DNA of 64,000 nucleotides from the NCBI GenBank assembly GCA_905233625.1, contig CAJOFJ010000020.1, forward strand, positions 23,408 to 87,407, read 5' to 3'. Positions within the stretch are counted from its first letter, which is position 1, and each line of letters begins with the position of its first letter. Shown one piece after another: positions 27,456 through 37,182 of the stretch. The translations under genes and the position numbers were made by a program. This DNA is from an uncultured Bacteroidales bacterium. GTDB taxonomy: Bacteria > Bacteroidota > Bacteroidia > Bacteroidales > WCHB1-69. The notes beneath the pieces are model-generated. The model searched no databases. It was not told where the DNA came from and saw only the letters and a program-made list of their open reading frames with translations.

Positions 27456-30089
27456 CTAATCGATAGATTGGTTTATTGAGATATGGAATCTTCCCTTATT
27501 TGCGTTCGGCATTCCTGGTACCTCATCGAAACCGTAGCCCCAGTCGAAACCAAGCAAACCGAACATCGGCAGGTAAATTCTCACACCCAAACCAGCGGAT
27601 TTGTACATGTGGAAGGGACTGTATTCTCGTTTGTCAAGCCAGGCTTTTCCTGCCTCAGCAAAAGCAAGCAAATAGATGGTTGCACTAGGATTCAAGGTGA
27701 TAGGATAACGGATTTCCGCTGTAAATTTATTGTAAATAGTACCACCTATTTCGCTACCATCCACATACGGCGAGAGCGAATAATCGTCATAACCGCGCAT
27801 ACCGATCACTTCGCGGGCATCCAACATGGCATAAGTGGACATACCATCGCCTCCCAGATAGAAACGCTCAAAAGGAGAAGGACCGATAGCTTTGTTATAG
27901 CAACCCATAAAGCCCATCTTCATACGCACAAAGAATACCAGATTCTCCACAATACGGGTATACCATGATACATTCAGTCTCCACTTATGAAATTCAAGCC
28001 ATCTATACTTTTCCTGAGGGGTAAGAGAGGAATAATCCACATTTTTCTTGAACAAAGAATACGGTGGTGTCAACTGCACTGAGAACGTGATTTCAGAACC
28101 CTCGCGCGGATAGATAGGCGCGCTGACAGAATTTCTAGTAATCATGAAAATATAGCTCAAACTATTGGCATATCCACTACTGAAAATAAAATAGCTGTAA
28201 TTCTGAACGCGGTAGCGCTGATAAGAGATTGTATGGGAAATTTGGAAATAATCATCCGGCCATTTCACTTTTCTGGCAATAGAAAGTGAGGCTCCGATAG
28301 TGCTGATTTCCACGTGATTTGCGGTACTTCTCTTTGTGCCGTCTGTTTGTTTCTGATAATAAATACCCGCTGTCAGGGAAATAGGTTTTTTTCCTCCCAG
28401 CCAAGGTTCGGTAAACGACAAACTATAATTTTGATAATACTTGGCGTTGGTGGAAACATTGAAGGACAAACGTTGTCCATCACCACCGGGGATAGGTGTC
28501 CAAGCCTCTTTTTTGAAGAACTTTTTGAAAGAGAAATTATTGAAAGCTATACCCGCACTAATGACGAAAGTTCCCGCTCCATAACCTGCGGAAAGTGACA
28601 GCTGGTCGGAGGAGGACTCTTCCACCACATATTCGATATCCACCGTACCGTCAGCCTCGTTCGGTTTGGGAATTACATTCATGCTTTCCTGGTTAAAATA
28701 CCCCAAAGACAATAGCACCTGCTGGGTTCTGATAATATCCGCACGATTGAACATCTGGCCAGGGATCGTGGTGATTTCACGCATGATGACATTGTCGTTT
28801 GTCTTGGTATTTCCCGTGATGGAAATCTTGTTGTATCGGGCCTGTTTGCCCTCGCGTATACGGATTTCAATATCAATAGAGTCGTTTTCAATCATCACTT
28901 CTACCGGCATTGCGGAGAAGAACAGATAACCATCGTTCATATACAACGAGCTGACATCGTTACCCAAGTCATTTTGCATAGGATTTGTCAGATTGTTCAT
29001 CAGCTGGGTTTGGTTATATACATCCCCTTTGCTGATGTTCAATAGCTTACTTAAGGTTGAAGACGGGTATTTCGTATTTCCCACAAAAGAAATGTTCCGG
29101 AAATAGTATTTATGTCCCTCGTTGACGTAAATGTCAATGTAAACATTATTTCCCTTGATATAAACAGAATCCTTGGAGATATAAGCATCGCGGTATCCCA
29201 ATTCATTGTATTTGTTAATCATGGCTACCTTGTTGCTTTCGTACGATTCTTCAATAAACTTGGAAGCCTTGAAAATACGGAGTTTTACACGATCCGCGAA
29301 ATAATCCTCCATGTGTTCCAGAATATCTTTGGATTGGTAATAGCCCTTGTGTTTGAAACAATAGGCGATGGCAGTATCCAACTTAGAGAAAGGCTGGAAT
29401 TTGAATTTTTCCTTGGTTTCTTTCATGGGTTTCAGCAACTTGGCTTTAGAAACCTCTTGATTACCAATGATACTGATTCTTGCAATCTTAACTTTCTTAT
29501 TTTTCTTGACATTGAACAGCAGACGAACGCCCTTGGACACCTTTGGATCCTGGGTTTCCTCTACAGTCACCGTACAATTATAGAAACCCTTTTCGACGTA
29601 ATAATTCTTGATAAGATTCATACAGGTCTGCTTCATATTGTCATTCACAATATTTCCCTGTGTGAGTTTTATCTTTTCGCGGATTTCATTTTCCTCGTTT
29701 TTTGTTGTGCCCTTGAAACCAAAAGCTACCAGACGGGCCCGTTCTTCAAGATACACATTCAAAAACACCTTGTTATCGATCACATTCGTGATAGTAATAT
29801 CAATTTTCTCGTAGTAACCTGAATTCCACAAACGTTTGATGGATTTAGAGATGTCATCACCGGGAATTTCGATGACACTTCCCACACCAAAATTGAGCAT
29901 TCGCTGGTCGAAGTTGGCGTTGCCGGAAGAAGTAATACCGCCGATTTCATACTTTTTGGGAGTCAAATAGTCAATGTCAATTGGGGGCACCCCGTCTTGC
30001 GAGGAGACCACAATCTGAGCATAACTTTCTAATCCACAAAAAGATATAAAAAGCAAAGCTGTAAAAACAAGCCAACTTTTCAGTTTCAT
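27456..30089 (-). CDS. bamA: Outer membrane protein assembly factor BamA
   Basis: Multiple POTRA-like segments; C-terminal Omp85 barrel (GYGAGTFVISAGIAFNNFSFKKFF; LPMFGLLGFDWGYGFD...GRFHISINQSID). Confidence 0.93.
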   Translation of the reverse strand: MKLKSWLVFTALLFISFCGLESYAQIVVSSQDGVPPIDIDYLTPKKYEIGGITSSGNANFDQRMLNFGVGSVIEIPGDDISKSIKRLWNSGYYEKIDITITNVIDNKVFLNVYLEERARLVAFGFKGTTKNEENEIREKIKLTQGNIVNDNMKQTCMNLIKNYYVEKGFYNCTVTVEETQDPKVSKGVRLLFNVKKNKKVKIARISIIGNQEVSKAKLLKPMKETKEKFKFQPFSKLDTAIAYCFKHKGYYQSKDILEHMEDYFADRVKLRIFKASKFIEESYESNKVAMINKYNELGYRDAYISKDSVYIKGNNVYIDIYVNEGHKYYFRNISFVGNTKYPSSTLSKLLNISKGDVYNQTQLMNNLTNPMQNDLGNDVSSLYMNDGYLFFSAMPVEVMIENDSIDIEIRIREGKQARYNKISITGNTKTNDNVIMREITTIPGQMFNRADIIRTQQVLLSLGYFNQESMNVIPKPNEADGTVDIEYVVEESSSDQLSLSAGYGAGTFVISAGIAFNNFSFKKFFKKEAWTPIPGGDGQRLSFNVSTNAKYYQNYSLSFTEPWLGGKKPISLTAGIYYQKQTDGTKRSTANHVEISTIGASLSIARKVKWPDDYFQISHTISYQRYRVQNYSYFIFSSGYANSLSYIFMITRNSVSAPIYPREGSEITFSVQLTPPYSLFKKNVDYSSLTPQEKYRWLEFHKWRLNVSWYTRIVENLVFFVRMKMGFMGCYNKAIGPSPFERFYLGGDGMSTYAMLDAREVIGMRGYDDYSLSPYVDGSEIGGTIYNKFTAEIRYPITLNPSATIYLLAFAEAGKAWLDKREYSPFHMYKSAGLGVRIYLPMFGLLGFDWGYGFDEVPGMPNANKGRFHISINQSID

Positions 30090-30160
30090 CCTATTTTAAA
30101 AATTAGCTTGCAAAGATAGCAAAAAAAATTGGGATTTTCAAGGATTTTTTAGAAATGTAC

Positions 30161-30925
30161 TTACTCCGTCATTGCCTGAATCTGTTCACCAGTTTTCCCG
30201 AAGCGGCGTTCGCGGGATTGAAAATCCAGAATCACCTGCCACAAGTCTTCTTTTTGGAACTCGGGCCACATGATGGGAAGGAAGAAAAATTCGGCATAAG
30301 CCAGCTGCCACAGCAAGAAGTTACTGATGCGATATTCACCTCCTGTTCTAATCAGGATATCAGGATCTGGTATTTCGCTGTCATACAAATATTTACTAAC
30401 AGTGTCTGTTGTAATATCCTCTACATTGAGTTGTCCATTTCGCACCTCTTTTGCCAGCTGTTGGGCAGCATGGGTCAACTCTGTGCGGCCGCTATAACTC
30501 AATGCCAACACCACCGTCAAGCCCTTGTCTTCGGCAGTATCCTGCAGCGCACGCTGTAATTCATTATAACACTCTGTTGGCAATGATTTTAAATCGCCAA
30601 TAGCTTTCAAGCGAACTTGATTTTTTTTCAGACTCTCCAACTCATTGTGAACCGCAGATACTAGCAAAGACATCAGGGCGTCGACCTCTTCTTTCGGACG
30701 GTTCCAGTTTTCCGTGGAGAATGTATACAAGGTCAAATATTTAACTCCTATTTCGGCAGCAGCCTCAATCACTCTGCGCACCGACTCCACCCCGTGCTGG
30801 TGACCAAACACACGTTCGCGGGATTGTCTTTTCGCCCATCGGCCATTACCATCCATAATGATGGCTACATGCTCTGGCACGTGGTTTTTGTCAATTTTGT
30901 TCAGAATCTCATTCATTTGGCACAA
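30161..30925 (-). CDS. uppS: Isoprenyl transferase (undecaprenyl diphosphate synthase)
   Basis: HVAIIMDGNGRWAKRQSRERVFGHQHGVESVRRVIEAAAEIGVKYLTLYTFSTENWNRP; DILIRTGGEYRISNFLLWQLAYAEFFF. Confidence 0.97.
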   Translation of the reverse strand: MCQMNEILNKIDKNHVPEHVAIIMDGNGRWAKRQSRERVFGHQHGVESVRRVIEAAAEIGVKYLTLYTFSTENWNRPKEEVDALMSLLVSAVHNELESLKKNQVRLKAIGDLKSLPTECYNELQRALQDTAEDKGLTVVLALSYSGRTELTHAAQQLAKEVRNGQLNVEDITTDTVSKYLYDSEIPDPDILIRTGGEYRISNFLLWQLAYAEFFFLPIMWPEFQKEDLWQVILDFQSRERRFGKTGEQIQAMTE

Positions 30926-30928
30926 GTT

Positions 30929-31780
30929 TTATCTTTTTCTACCCAATTTACGACGCACACTTACCTTATGCTTGATGTCACAGATTCTGTCTTCATTGCC
31001 AATTTTGAACGTGATGGTTCCGCCACAGAAAGAATAAAAATCAGTGGTTTTGAAGTTGCCCCGGTCTGAATTATGGTCATTTAATGGTTGACCGATTTCC
31101 GGTGATCGGTCTGCCAAATCCGCGATAATGTCTCCTCTGTTGAAACGAAGTGCATCATTGTCATAATAGGTTCCACTCACGTCGTCCAGGTAGTCGGTAC
31201 AAGTGAAGCGCATACCCCATTCGGCTCCGATAGAAACATACCGGCCGATATTCACTTTTAAACCGATGCCGAAAGGAATGGCAAAACTACATAAAGAGTA
31301 ATATTTTTTCTTAGGATCCAGTCCTTGGCCTTCTGTTCCAAAAGGCTGTAAATCGTATGTTTTTCCATTGTATTCCGCCTGCGGATTAAAGGAAAAGACG
31401 GCCACTCCCGCAAACACGTAAGGAGAAAATCGGTTATAGCCCTTCTGGTTGTACAATTTCAAAAAATTCACCTCTGCCTGCACTGACAGTTCCGTAATTG
31501 GAGACTTGAAGCTCAGATTACGCTCATACGAGCCATTGCTAACAGCATCGCTGGCACGTACTTTGGCGAACATAATATTGGCTTTCAGCGCCCAACGGGG
31601 AGTAAAATTGTAACGATACACTACACCACCTGCGAAACCGCATTCCGAGAAAATGGTGGAATGGCTTAAGTCTCCAATATAGAAGCTCGTTCCTAAAAAG
31701 GCGCCAATTTCCGACTTCTGGGCGAAACCAGCACCCAGACTTAAAACTATCAAACTGACAATAAGAAATATCTTTTTCAT
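30929..31780 (-). CDS. DUF6089 family outer-membrane protein
   Basis: MKKIFLIVSLIVLSLGAGFAQKSEIGAFLGTSFYIGDL...; sits next to uppS/bamA; internal Met start (31778-31780) preferred. Confidence 0.8.
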   Translation of the reverse strand: MKKIFLIVSLIVLSLGAGFAQKSEIGAFLGTSFYIGDLSHSTIFSECGFAGGVVYRYNFTPRWALKANIMFAKVRASDAVSNGSYERNLSFKSPITELSVQAEVNFLKLYNQKGYNRFSPYVFAGVAVFSFNPQAEYNGKTYDLQPFGTEGQGLDPKKKYYSLCSFAIPFGIGLKVNIGRYVSIGAEWGMRFTCTDYLDDVSGTYYDNDALRFNRGDIIADLADRSPEIGQPLNDHNSDRGNFKTTDFYSFCGGTITFKIGNEDRICDIKHKVSVRRKLGRKR

Positions 31781-31816
31781 TTTTTTTGAATAACCTGCAA
31801 AAATACAAATTTTTTT

Positions 31817-31848
31817 AATTAGCCAATTAGCAAATGTGATAATTAGCA
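31817..31848. repeat. AATTAGCA octamer array
   Basis: AATTAGCC|AATTAGCA|AATGTGAT|AATTAGCA. Confidence 0.75.
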
Positions 31849-31851
31849 AAT

Positions 31852-31881
31852 TGTAGTGACGTGGCATGCCACGTTTCTACA
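31852..31881. repeat. Inverted repeat TGTAGTGACGTGGCA-TGCCACGTTTCTACA overlapping the DUF5686 stop codon
   Basis: 15-bp arms with two mismatches; related to TGTAGAGACG repeats at 2314 and 4264. Confidence 0.75.
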
Positions 31882-34036
31882 TGGAGATGCAGAATCTCAA
31901 TCTAAACGCGAAATTATCCAATTGATGATCCCGGGCGTAAGCACCATAGCGATAAAAGACGCCGAGGCCGAAAGAAAGAAATTTCATCAATACCAGCAAA
32001 TCCTCCACCACAATACCCGATTCAAAATACCCTTTTTCCATGGTCTTGAATTCCACACCATAATGGTTTTCAGGATGTTTCAGCCATCCGAAACCGATAT
32101 TCTGGCACAACACGATTTTAGGATTATACACCTTACCTTTCCTCATTTTTCCAAAACAATGCCTGCTGGACAAAAACTCGTTTGGTTCCATGGTGGCGAA
32201 TTGCTCCTTGCCGTCGAAGCCGAAATTGATATGGGAATTGCCCCAGTTCACATTACCGCCAGCCCGCGGCACATAGAGCAGAGAATACGGCACATCTCCG
32301 ATGACTGTCCCCGCCTCAAAACAAAACTCCGAATATCCCAACCTCTTATATACTTGCTTATGGGTCACTTTGATATTCAACTTGTTGTAATTGAACTCAC
32401 TGCCCAACACATTCCTGACGCCAATGAAATAATTGACGGTGATTACCGGATAACGCGAATTTCCCACAAAAGTGAAGTCTTCCGATTTAAGCTTTCTTTC
32501 TTTGAATGCCAGACGCGCGCTAAACTGTAACTCAAAATTGGTGAATTGATAGCTTGAATTTTCACCATCTGGTGGCAACGGCTTTTTAAAACTGTAATCA
32601 AAACAGGTTTTATTTTGGGTATATTGCGCACCAATTTGAAGTGATAACGGTTTGATGACATTGATTTTGAACTCCGCACCAGCCAGTTTTGAACGGTCAA
32701 ATTTGTAGATCAGCCAGCGACGGTAAAACTGACCATCGAACAGCATATACTGACGGTTGAAAAACTTTGTATGAGCACTTTCAAACACATCATCCGCATA
32801 GACAAAGCGCAAAGTGCTATATAATTTTTCGGAAATCAAAATATCCATTTTTCCACCCCATTTCCACGCCTTGTCCTTTAATCCGTAGGCAAAATATCCA
32901 CCAAAACTGACTTCTTTCGCAAATTTATCATTGGTATTCAAGCCCATTCCCAATCGGAAACCCTCATAATTATTGAAATCCAGCAAACTTGGGATATAAA
33001 TGTTGACGGGACCGGCGGCTATATTTCCCGTCAGCAAAGTCTGCAGGAAAAACAGCTTCCTGTCTATTTTTACCTTCTTTTGTATTTTCGCCCCTAATTC
33101 GTAAGTCTGCTTCTCTACGTCGGAGATAGCCTGATTTCTGTACGTCTCTAATATTTCCTCTCCTCTTTCACTATTTTCTTCCACTACCACCACATCCTCC
33201 TGATTGAACACACTGTTTTTTATCGGAATATTCACCTGTATATCTTTGGTGGTCATTTGTGACTGAACAACCAATGGATTATCGGCAAAGACCTTTTTAT
33301 CATAGATGATTTGTGCCTCCAATTCTGAAGAAAAAAGGGTGTTGGTGGATTTTTCCCTTTGGTATTTCTGAAAGATTTTCACAGGGAAAGCCTCAAAATC
33401 CTTGGCAGACTTGGCAAAGACCTCTGTCAACGCATAATCATCCTTGCCAATATACAACAAACCCTGCAGCGCATTGAAAACTATATTGTTTTTAGGGACA
33501 AAGGCGATCACATAAATCGTATCCTGATTCTCGTAAAGTGTGTCCTGTATTTGGAAATTATAGAATTTATGGGTACCCTTTACGATGGGATTGACATATT
33601 TTGTATCCATAATCTCCACATAATTACTTCGATACAAACTGAAAGTCTGACTTAAAGTCAGCAGGACCGACAAAATAGGATTACGCGCCACAGAAGTTTT
33701 GGACGCAATAATTTCAGTGTATTCCCTGGATGGTTTCTTGTAATACAACTCGTTCACACTCTCATTAAGCAGAAAATACGGTTTTAACTGCATGCTATCG
33801 GGGTGATAGCGAGTGACATAGAACTTGTGGTATTGGGTGACTTTGAACGAAGAATTGGTATAAGGACTGTTCAGTTCCCTATATTTGATGACACTGTCAA
33901 TAATCTTATCGGCTGGGTTGATACCGGCACTTATCTCCACTTCCTGCAATGATACCCATAAACTATCTTCCTGTTCCTGACCCTGTGCTACCAAGGTCAA
34001 AAACAGGAAGATAAGAACCAGCCTATAAGCTTTCAT
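31877..34036 (-). CDS. DUF5686 family protein
   Basis: Signal peptide; VSLQEVEISAGINPADKIIDSVIKYRELNSPYTNSSFKVTQYHKFYV; C-terminal beta-barrel-like region. Confidence 0.75.
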   Translation of the reverse strand: MKAYRLVLIFLFLTLVAQGQEQEDSLWVSLQEVEISAGINPADKIIDSVIKYRELNSPYTNSSFKVTQYHKFYVTRYHPDSMQLKPYFLLNESVNELYYKKPSREYTEIIASKTSVARNPILSVLLTLSQTFSLYRSNYVEIMDTKYVNPIVKGTHKFYNFQIQDTLYENQDTIYVIAFVPKNNIVFNALQGLLYIGKDDYALTEVFAKSAKDFEAFPVKIFQKYQREKSTNTLFSSELEAQIIYDKKVFADNPLVVQSQMTTKDIQVNIPIKNSVFNQEDVVVVEENSERGEEILETYRNQAISDVEKQTYELGAKIQKKVKIDRKLFFLQTLLTGNIAAGPVNIYIPSLLDFNNYEGFRLGMGLNTNDKFAKEVSFGGYFAYGLKDKAWKWGGKMDILISEKLYSTLRFVYADDVFESAHTKFFNRQYMLFDGQFYRRWLIYKFDRSKLAGAEFKINVIKPLSLQIGAQYTQNKTCFDYSFKKPLPPDGENSSYQFTNFELQFSARLAFKERKLKSEDFTFVGNSRYPVITVNYFIGVRNVLGSEFNYNKLNIKVTHKQVYKRLGYSEFCFEAGTVIGDVPYSLLYVPRAGGNVNWGNSHINFGFDGKEQFATMEPNEFLSSRHCFGKMRKGKVYNPKIVLCQNIGFGWLKHPENHYGVEFKTMEKGYFESGIVVEDLLVLMKFLSFGLGVFYRYGAYARDHQLDNFAFRLRFCISM

Positions 34037-34042
34037 CCAATA

Positions 34043-36895
34043 TTATTTGTCGAGACGGCAAACCAAGTTTCTGTCTCCGTAAGCATCGTCAATCTTGCTG
34101 ACCGTGGGCCAGTATTTGTCATCGTGAGGAATTGGGAAGGCAGCCTGCTGACGGGTGTAAGGTCTGTCCCAATTATCGGCGCATACCACGCTCATGGTGT
34201 GCGGAGCTTTCTTGATGACATTGTTTACACGGTCGGCCTTGCCGCTTTCGATATCAGCGATTTCCTGACGGATGGCGATCATGGCGTCGCAGAAGCGGTC
34301 TAACTCGCTCAGTGGCTCGCTTTCGGTAGGTTCCACCATCAAAGTACCATGTACCGGGAAAGCCACGGTAGGAGCGTGGAAACCATAGTCCATCAGACGT
34401 TTGGCGATATCACCCACCTGAACACCGGCATTTCTGTCGAATTCGTTGCAGTCAAGAATCATCTCATGAGCGCACATGCCATTAGTTCCTGTATACAGAA
34501 TCTTGTAGTGACCCTGCAGACGGGCTTTGATATAGTTGGCATTCAAGATAGCGTATTTGGTTGCTTCGGTCAAGCCTTTGCCACCGCACATTTTGAGGTA
34601 AGCATAGGTGATGGGCAGGAGGTAAGCGCTGCCGTAAGGAGCGGAAGCCACCTGGCTGCCATGCTGACCACCGGTTTCAATGATGGCATGGTTAGGCAGA
34701 AAGTCCACCAGCTTTTCGCATACTGCGATAGGTCCTACGCCAGGGCCGCCACCGCCGTGAGGCATGGCAAAGGTCTTGTGCAGGTTGAGGTGGCACACAT
34801 CTGCGCCCATGGTTCCCGGAGAGGTCAGACCCACCTGGGCATTCATGTTGGCACCATCCATGTATACCAAACCGCCATTGTCGTGAACAATCTTGATAAT
34901 ATCGAGGATAGCCTCTTCAAACACACCGTGAGTAGAAGGATAGGTTACCATGAGACAAGACAGTCTGTCTTTGTATTCCTCAGCCTTGGCGCGCAGATCT
35001 TCCACATCGATTTCGCCATGTTCTGTTGATTTCACTACCACAATCTGGTTACCAGCCTTGGCGGAAGAAGCCGGGTTGGTACCATGGGCAGAAGCGGGAA
35101 TCAAGCATACATTACGATGGCCTTCACCACGGGAGATATGGTAATTTCTGATAACGGTCATACCGGCATACTCGCCAGCAGCACCAGAATTAGGTTGCAG
35201 TGAAACAGCTTTGAAGCCGGTAATAACGGCCAGCCACTGGCTAACCTCAGCGATCATTTCCAGATAACCCTCGGCCTGGTCGGCGGGAGCAAACGGATGG
35301 ATATTGCACACATTGGCCCAGCTCAACGGCAGCATTTCAGCAGCTGCGTTCAGCTTCATGGTGCAGGATCCCAGCGGAATCATGGCTCTGTTCAGTGACA
35401 AATCCATGATTTCCAGTTTCTTCATATAACGCATCATTTCTGTTTCAGAATGATACTTGTTGAAGATTTCATGCTGCATGAAAGCGGATTTACGCTGCAG
35501 GCTTTCCGGGATATTCAATGCCGGGTTGGCGCACTGCTGGCAAACATATTCGTGGAATTCCTTGTGAGCGGCCTCGGCCAACACTTTCAGTATCTCGTTC
35601 ACATCTTCTAACAGAACGGTTTCATCCAGAGCGATGGTGAAGCAACATTCGCACCAGTAATGGAAGTTGATCTTATGCTCCAATGCCACCTTCTCCACAT
35701 CTGCGATGGTCACGCCTTCGGGCACTTCAAAGCAAAGTGTGTCAAAATACACCTTGTTATATTGTTTGAAACCATATTTAGCGGCTTCACGCTCCAGCAC
35801 ACCTGCCAGAACATTGATTTTGGTAGCTTTGCTCTTCAGACCTTCAGCACCATGCCACATGCCATAGAAACCGGCCATGATGGCGGTCAGGGCGCTGGCG
35901 GTACAAATGTTGGAAGTAGCTTTCTCGCGTTTGATGTGCTGCTCACGGGTTTGCAGCGCCATACGCACGGCGCGTTTGCCTTCGGCATCCACAGTGATAC
36001 CGATGATACGGCCCGGCATCTGGCGTTTGAACACTTCCTGGCATGCGAAGAAACCAGCAGCGGGACTGCCGAAGCCCATTGGCTGGCCGAAACGCTGGGT
36101 GGATCCCATCACACAGTCAGCACCCCATTCTCCCGGAGGAGTCAGCAGGGTCAGTGCCAGCAGGTCGGTAGCCACACCCACGAAGATATTGTGAGCCTTA
36201 GCTTTCTTCACAAATTCAGTATAGTCATGAATAGCGCCATGCTGGTTCGGATACTGTACCATTGCGCCGAAATAAGTGTCGTCAAGTTCTATCTGGTCGG
36301 CCTTGCCGATGACTAATTCGATACCATGAGGAGCGGCGTTGGTCTTCATCACGCCAAGTGAATGCATGAAAACATCTTCTGAAACGAAATATTTTTTTAC
36401 TTCGTTCTTCACCTGCTCGCGAGTACGGCTGTGGTAGAACATCAACATCATCTCGCCGGCGGCGGTAGCCTCGTCCAGCAGAGAAGCGTTAGCCAGCGGC
36501 ATGGCTGTCAGGTCAGAAATCATGGTCTGGAAGTTCAGCAACGCCTCGATACGACCCTGAGAAATTTCGGCCTGGTAAGGAGTGTAAGCAGTGTACCAGC
36601 CTGGATTCTCGAAGATATTGCGCAAAATCACGGAAGGAATGCAAGTGTTGTAGTAGCCCATGCCAATGTAGGATTTGTATACCTTATTCTTGGCCATCAA
36701 GGCGTTGACTTCCTTCAGGTATTCGTATTCTGTCAAACCATCGGGCAGAGCCAGTGGTTCTTTCAAACGGATAGCGGCAGGTACCGTTTTCTCGATTAAC
36801 TCGTCCATGGATTTTACACCAATGGTTTCCAACATCTTAGCGGTCTCAGCTTCGCTCGGACCGTTGTGTCTTCTAATGAATTCGTCTTTTATCAT
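34043..36895 (-). CDS. gcvP: Glycine dehydrogenase (aminomethyl-transferring), P protein
   Basis: FIRRHNGPSEAETAKMLETIGV; SYIGMGYYNTCIPSVILRNIFENPGWYTAYTPYQAEISQGRIEALLNFQTM; NLHKTFAMPHGGGGPGVGPIAV. Confidence 0.97.
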   Translation of the reverse strand: MIKDEFIRRHNGPSEAETAKMLETIGVKSMDELIEKTVPAAIRLKEPLALPDGLTEYEYLKEVNALMAKNKVYKSYIGMGYYNTCIPSVILRNIFENPGWYTAYTPYQAEISQGRIEALLNFQTMISDLTAMPLANASLLDEATAAGEMMLMFYHSRTREQVKNEVKKYFVSEDVFMHSLGVMKTNAAPHGIELVIGKADQIELDDTYFGAMVQYPNQHGAIHDYTEFVKKAKAHNIFVGVATDLLALTLLTPPGEWGADCVMGSTQRFGQPMGFGSPAAGFFACQEVFKRQMPGRIIGITVDAEGKRAVRMALQTREQHIKREKATSNICTASALTAIMAGFYGMWHGAEGLKSKATKINVLAGVLEREAAKYGFKQYNKVYFDTLCFEVPEGVTIADVEKVALEHKINFHYWCECCFTIALDETVLLEDVNEILKVLAEAAHKEFHEYVCQQCANPALNIPESLQRKSAFMQHEIFNKYHSETEMMRYMKKLEIMDLSLNRAMIPLGSCTMKLNAAAEMLPLSWANVCNIHPFAPADQAEGYLEMIAEVSQWLAVITGFKAVSLQPNSGAAGEYAGMTVIRNYHISRGEGHRNVCLIPASAHGTNPASSAKAGNQIVVVKSTEHGEIDVEDLRAKAEEYKDRLSCLMVTYPSTHGVFEEAILDIIKIVHDNGGLVYMDGANMNAQVGLTSPGTMGADVCHLNLHKTFAMPHGGGGPGVGPIAVCEKLVDFLPNHAIIETGGQHGSQVASAPYGSAYLLPITYAYLKMCGGKGLTEATKYAILNANYIKARLQGHYKILYTGTNGMCAHEMILDCNEFDRNAGVQVGDIAKRLMDYGFHAPTVAFPVHGTLMVEPTESEPLSELDRFCDAMIAIRQEIADIESGKADRVNNVIKKAPHTMSVVCADNWDRPYTRQQAAFPIPHDDKYWPTVSKIDDAYGDRNLVCRLDK

Positions 36896-36944
36896 GCTGA
36901 ATATTATTTGTTTGTGTTTAATAATTCTTTTAGGAAACAAGCTG

Positions 36945-36952
36945 CAAAGGTA
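36945..36952 (-). promoter_or_regulatory. -7 element TACCTTTG upstream of gcvP
   Basis: caaaggta on +. Confidence 0.5.
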
Positions 36953-37182
36953 CAACTTTTTTCCATAATATGATATGAAATTCCATCTCTTGTCTCCGAA
37001 AAAATTTGCTTTTTTATTTATCCTTGTTTTTTGTTAAATTTCAAAACATGACAGATTATGAGGGATAAAAAAACAATTTTTGAAGTAAAAAATGCATAAT
37101 TCAAACAATTAAAAATCAATATATTACGTGTTGAAATTTTAATCAATCACTTGTATTTTTGTACGATTAAATTTAGGACATC

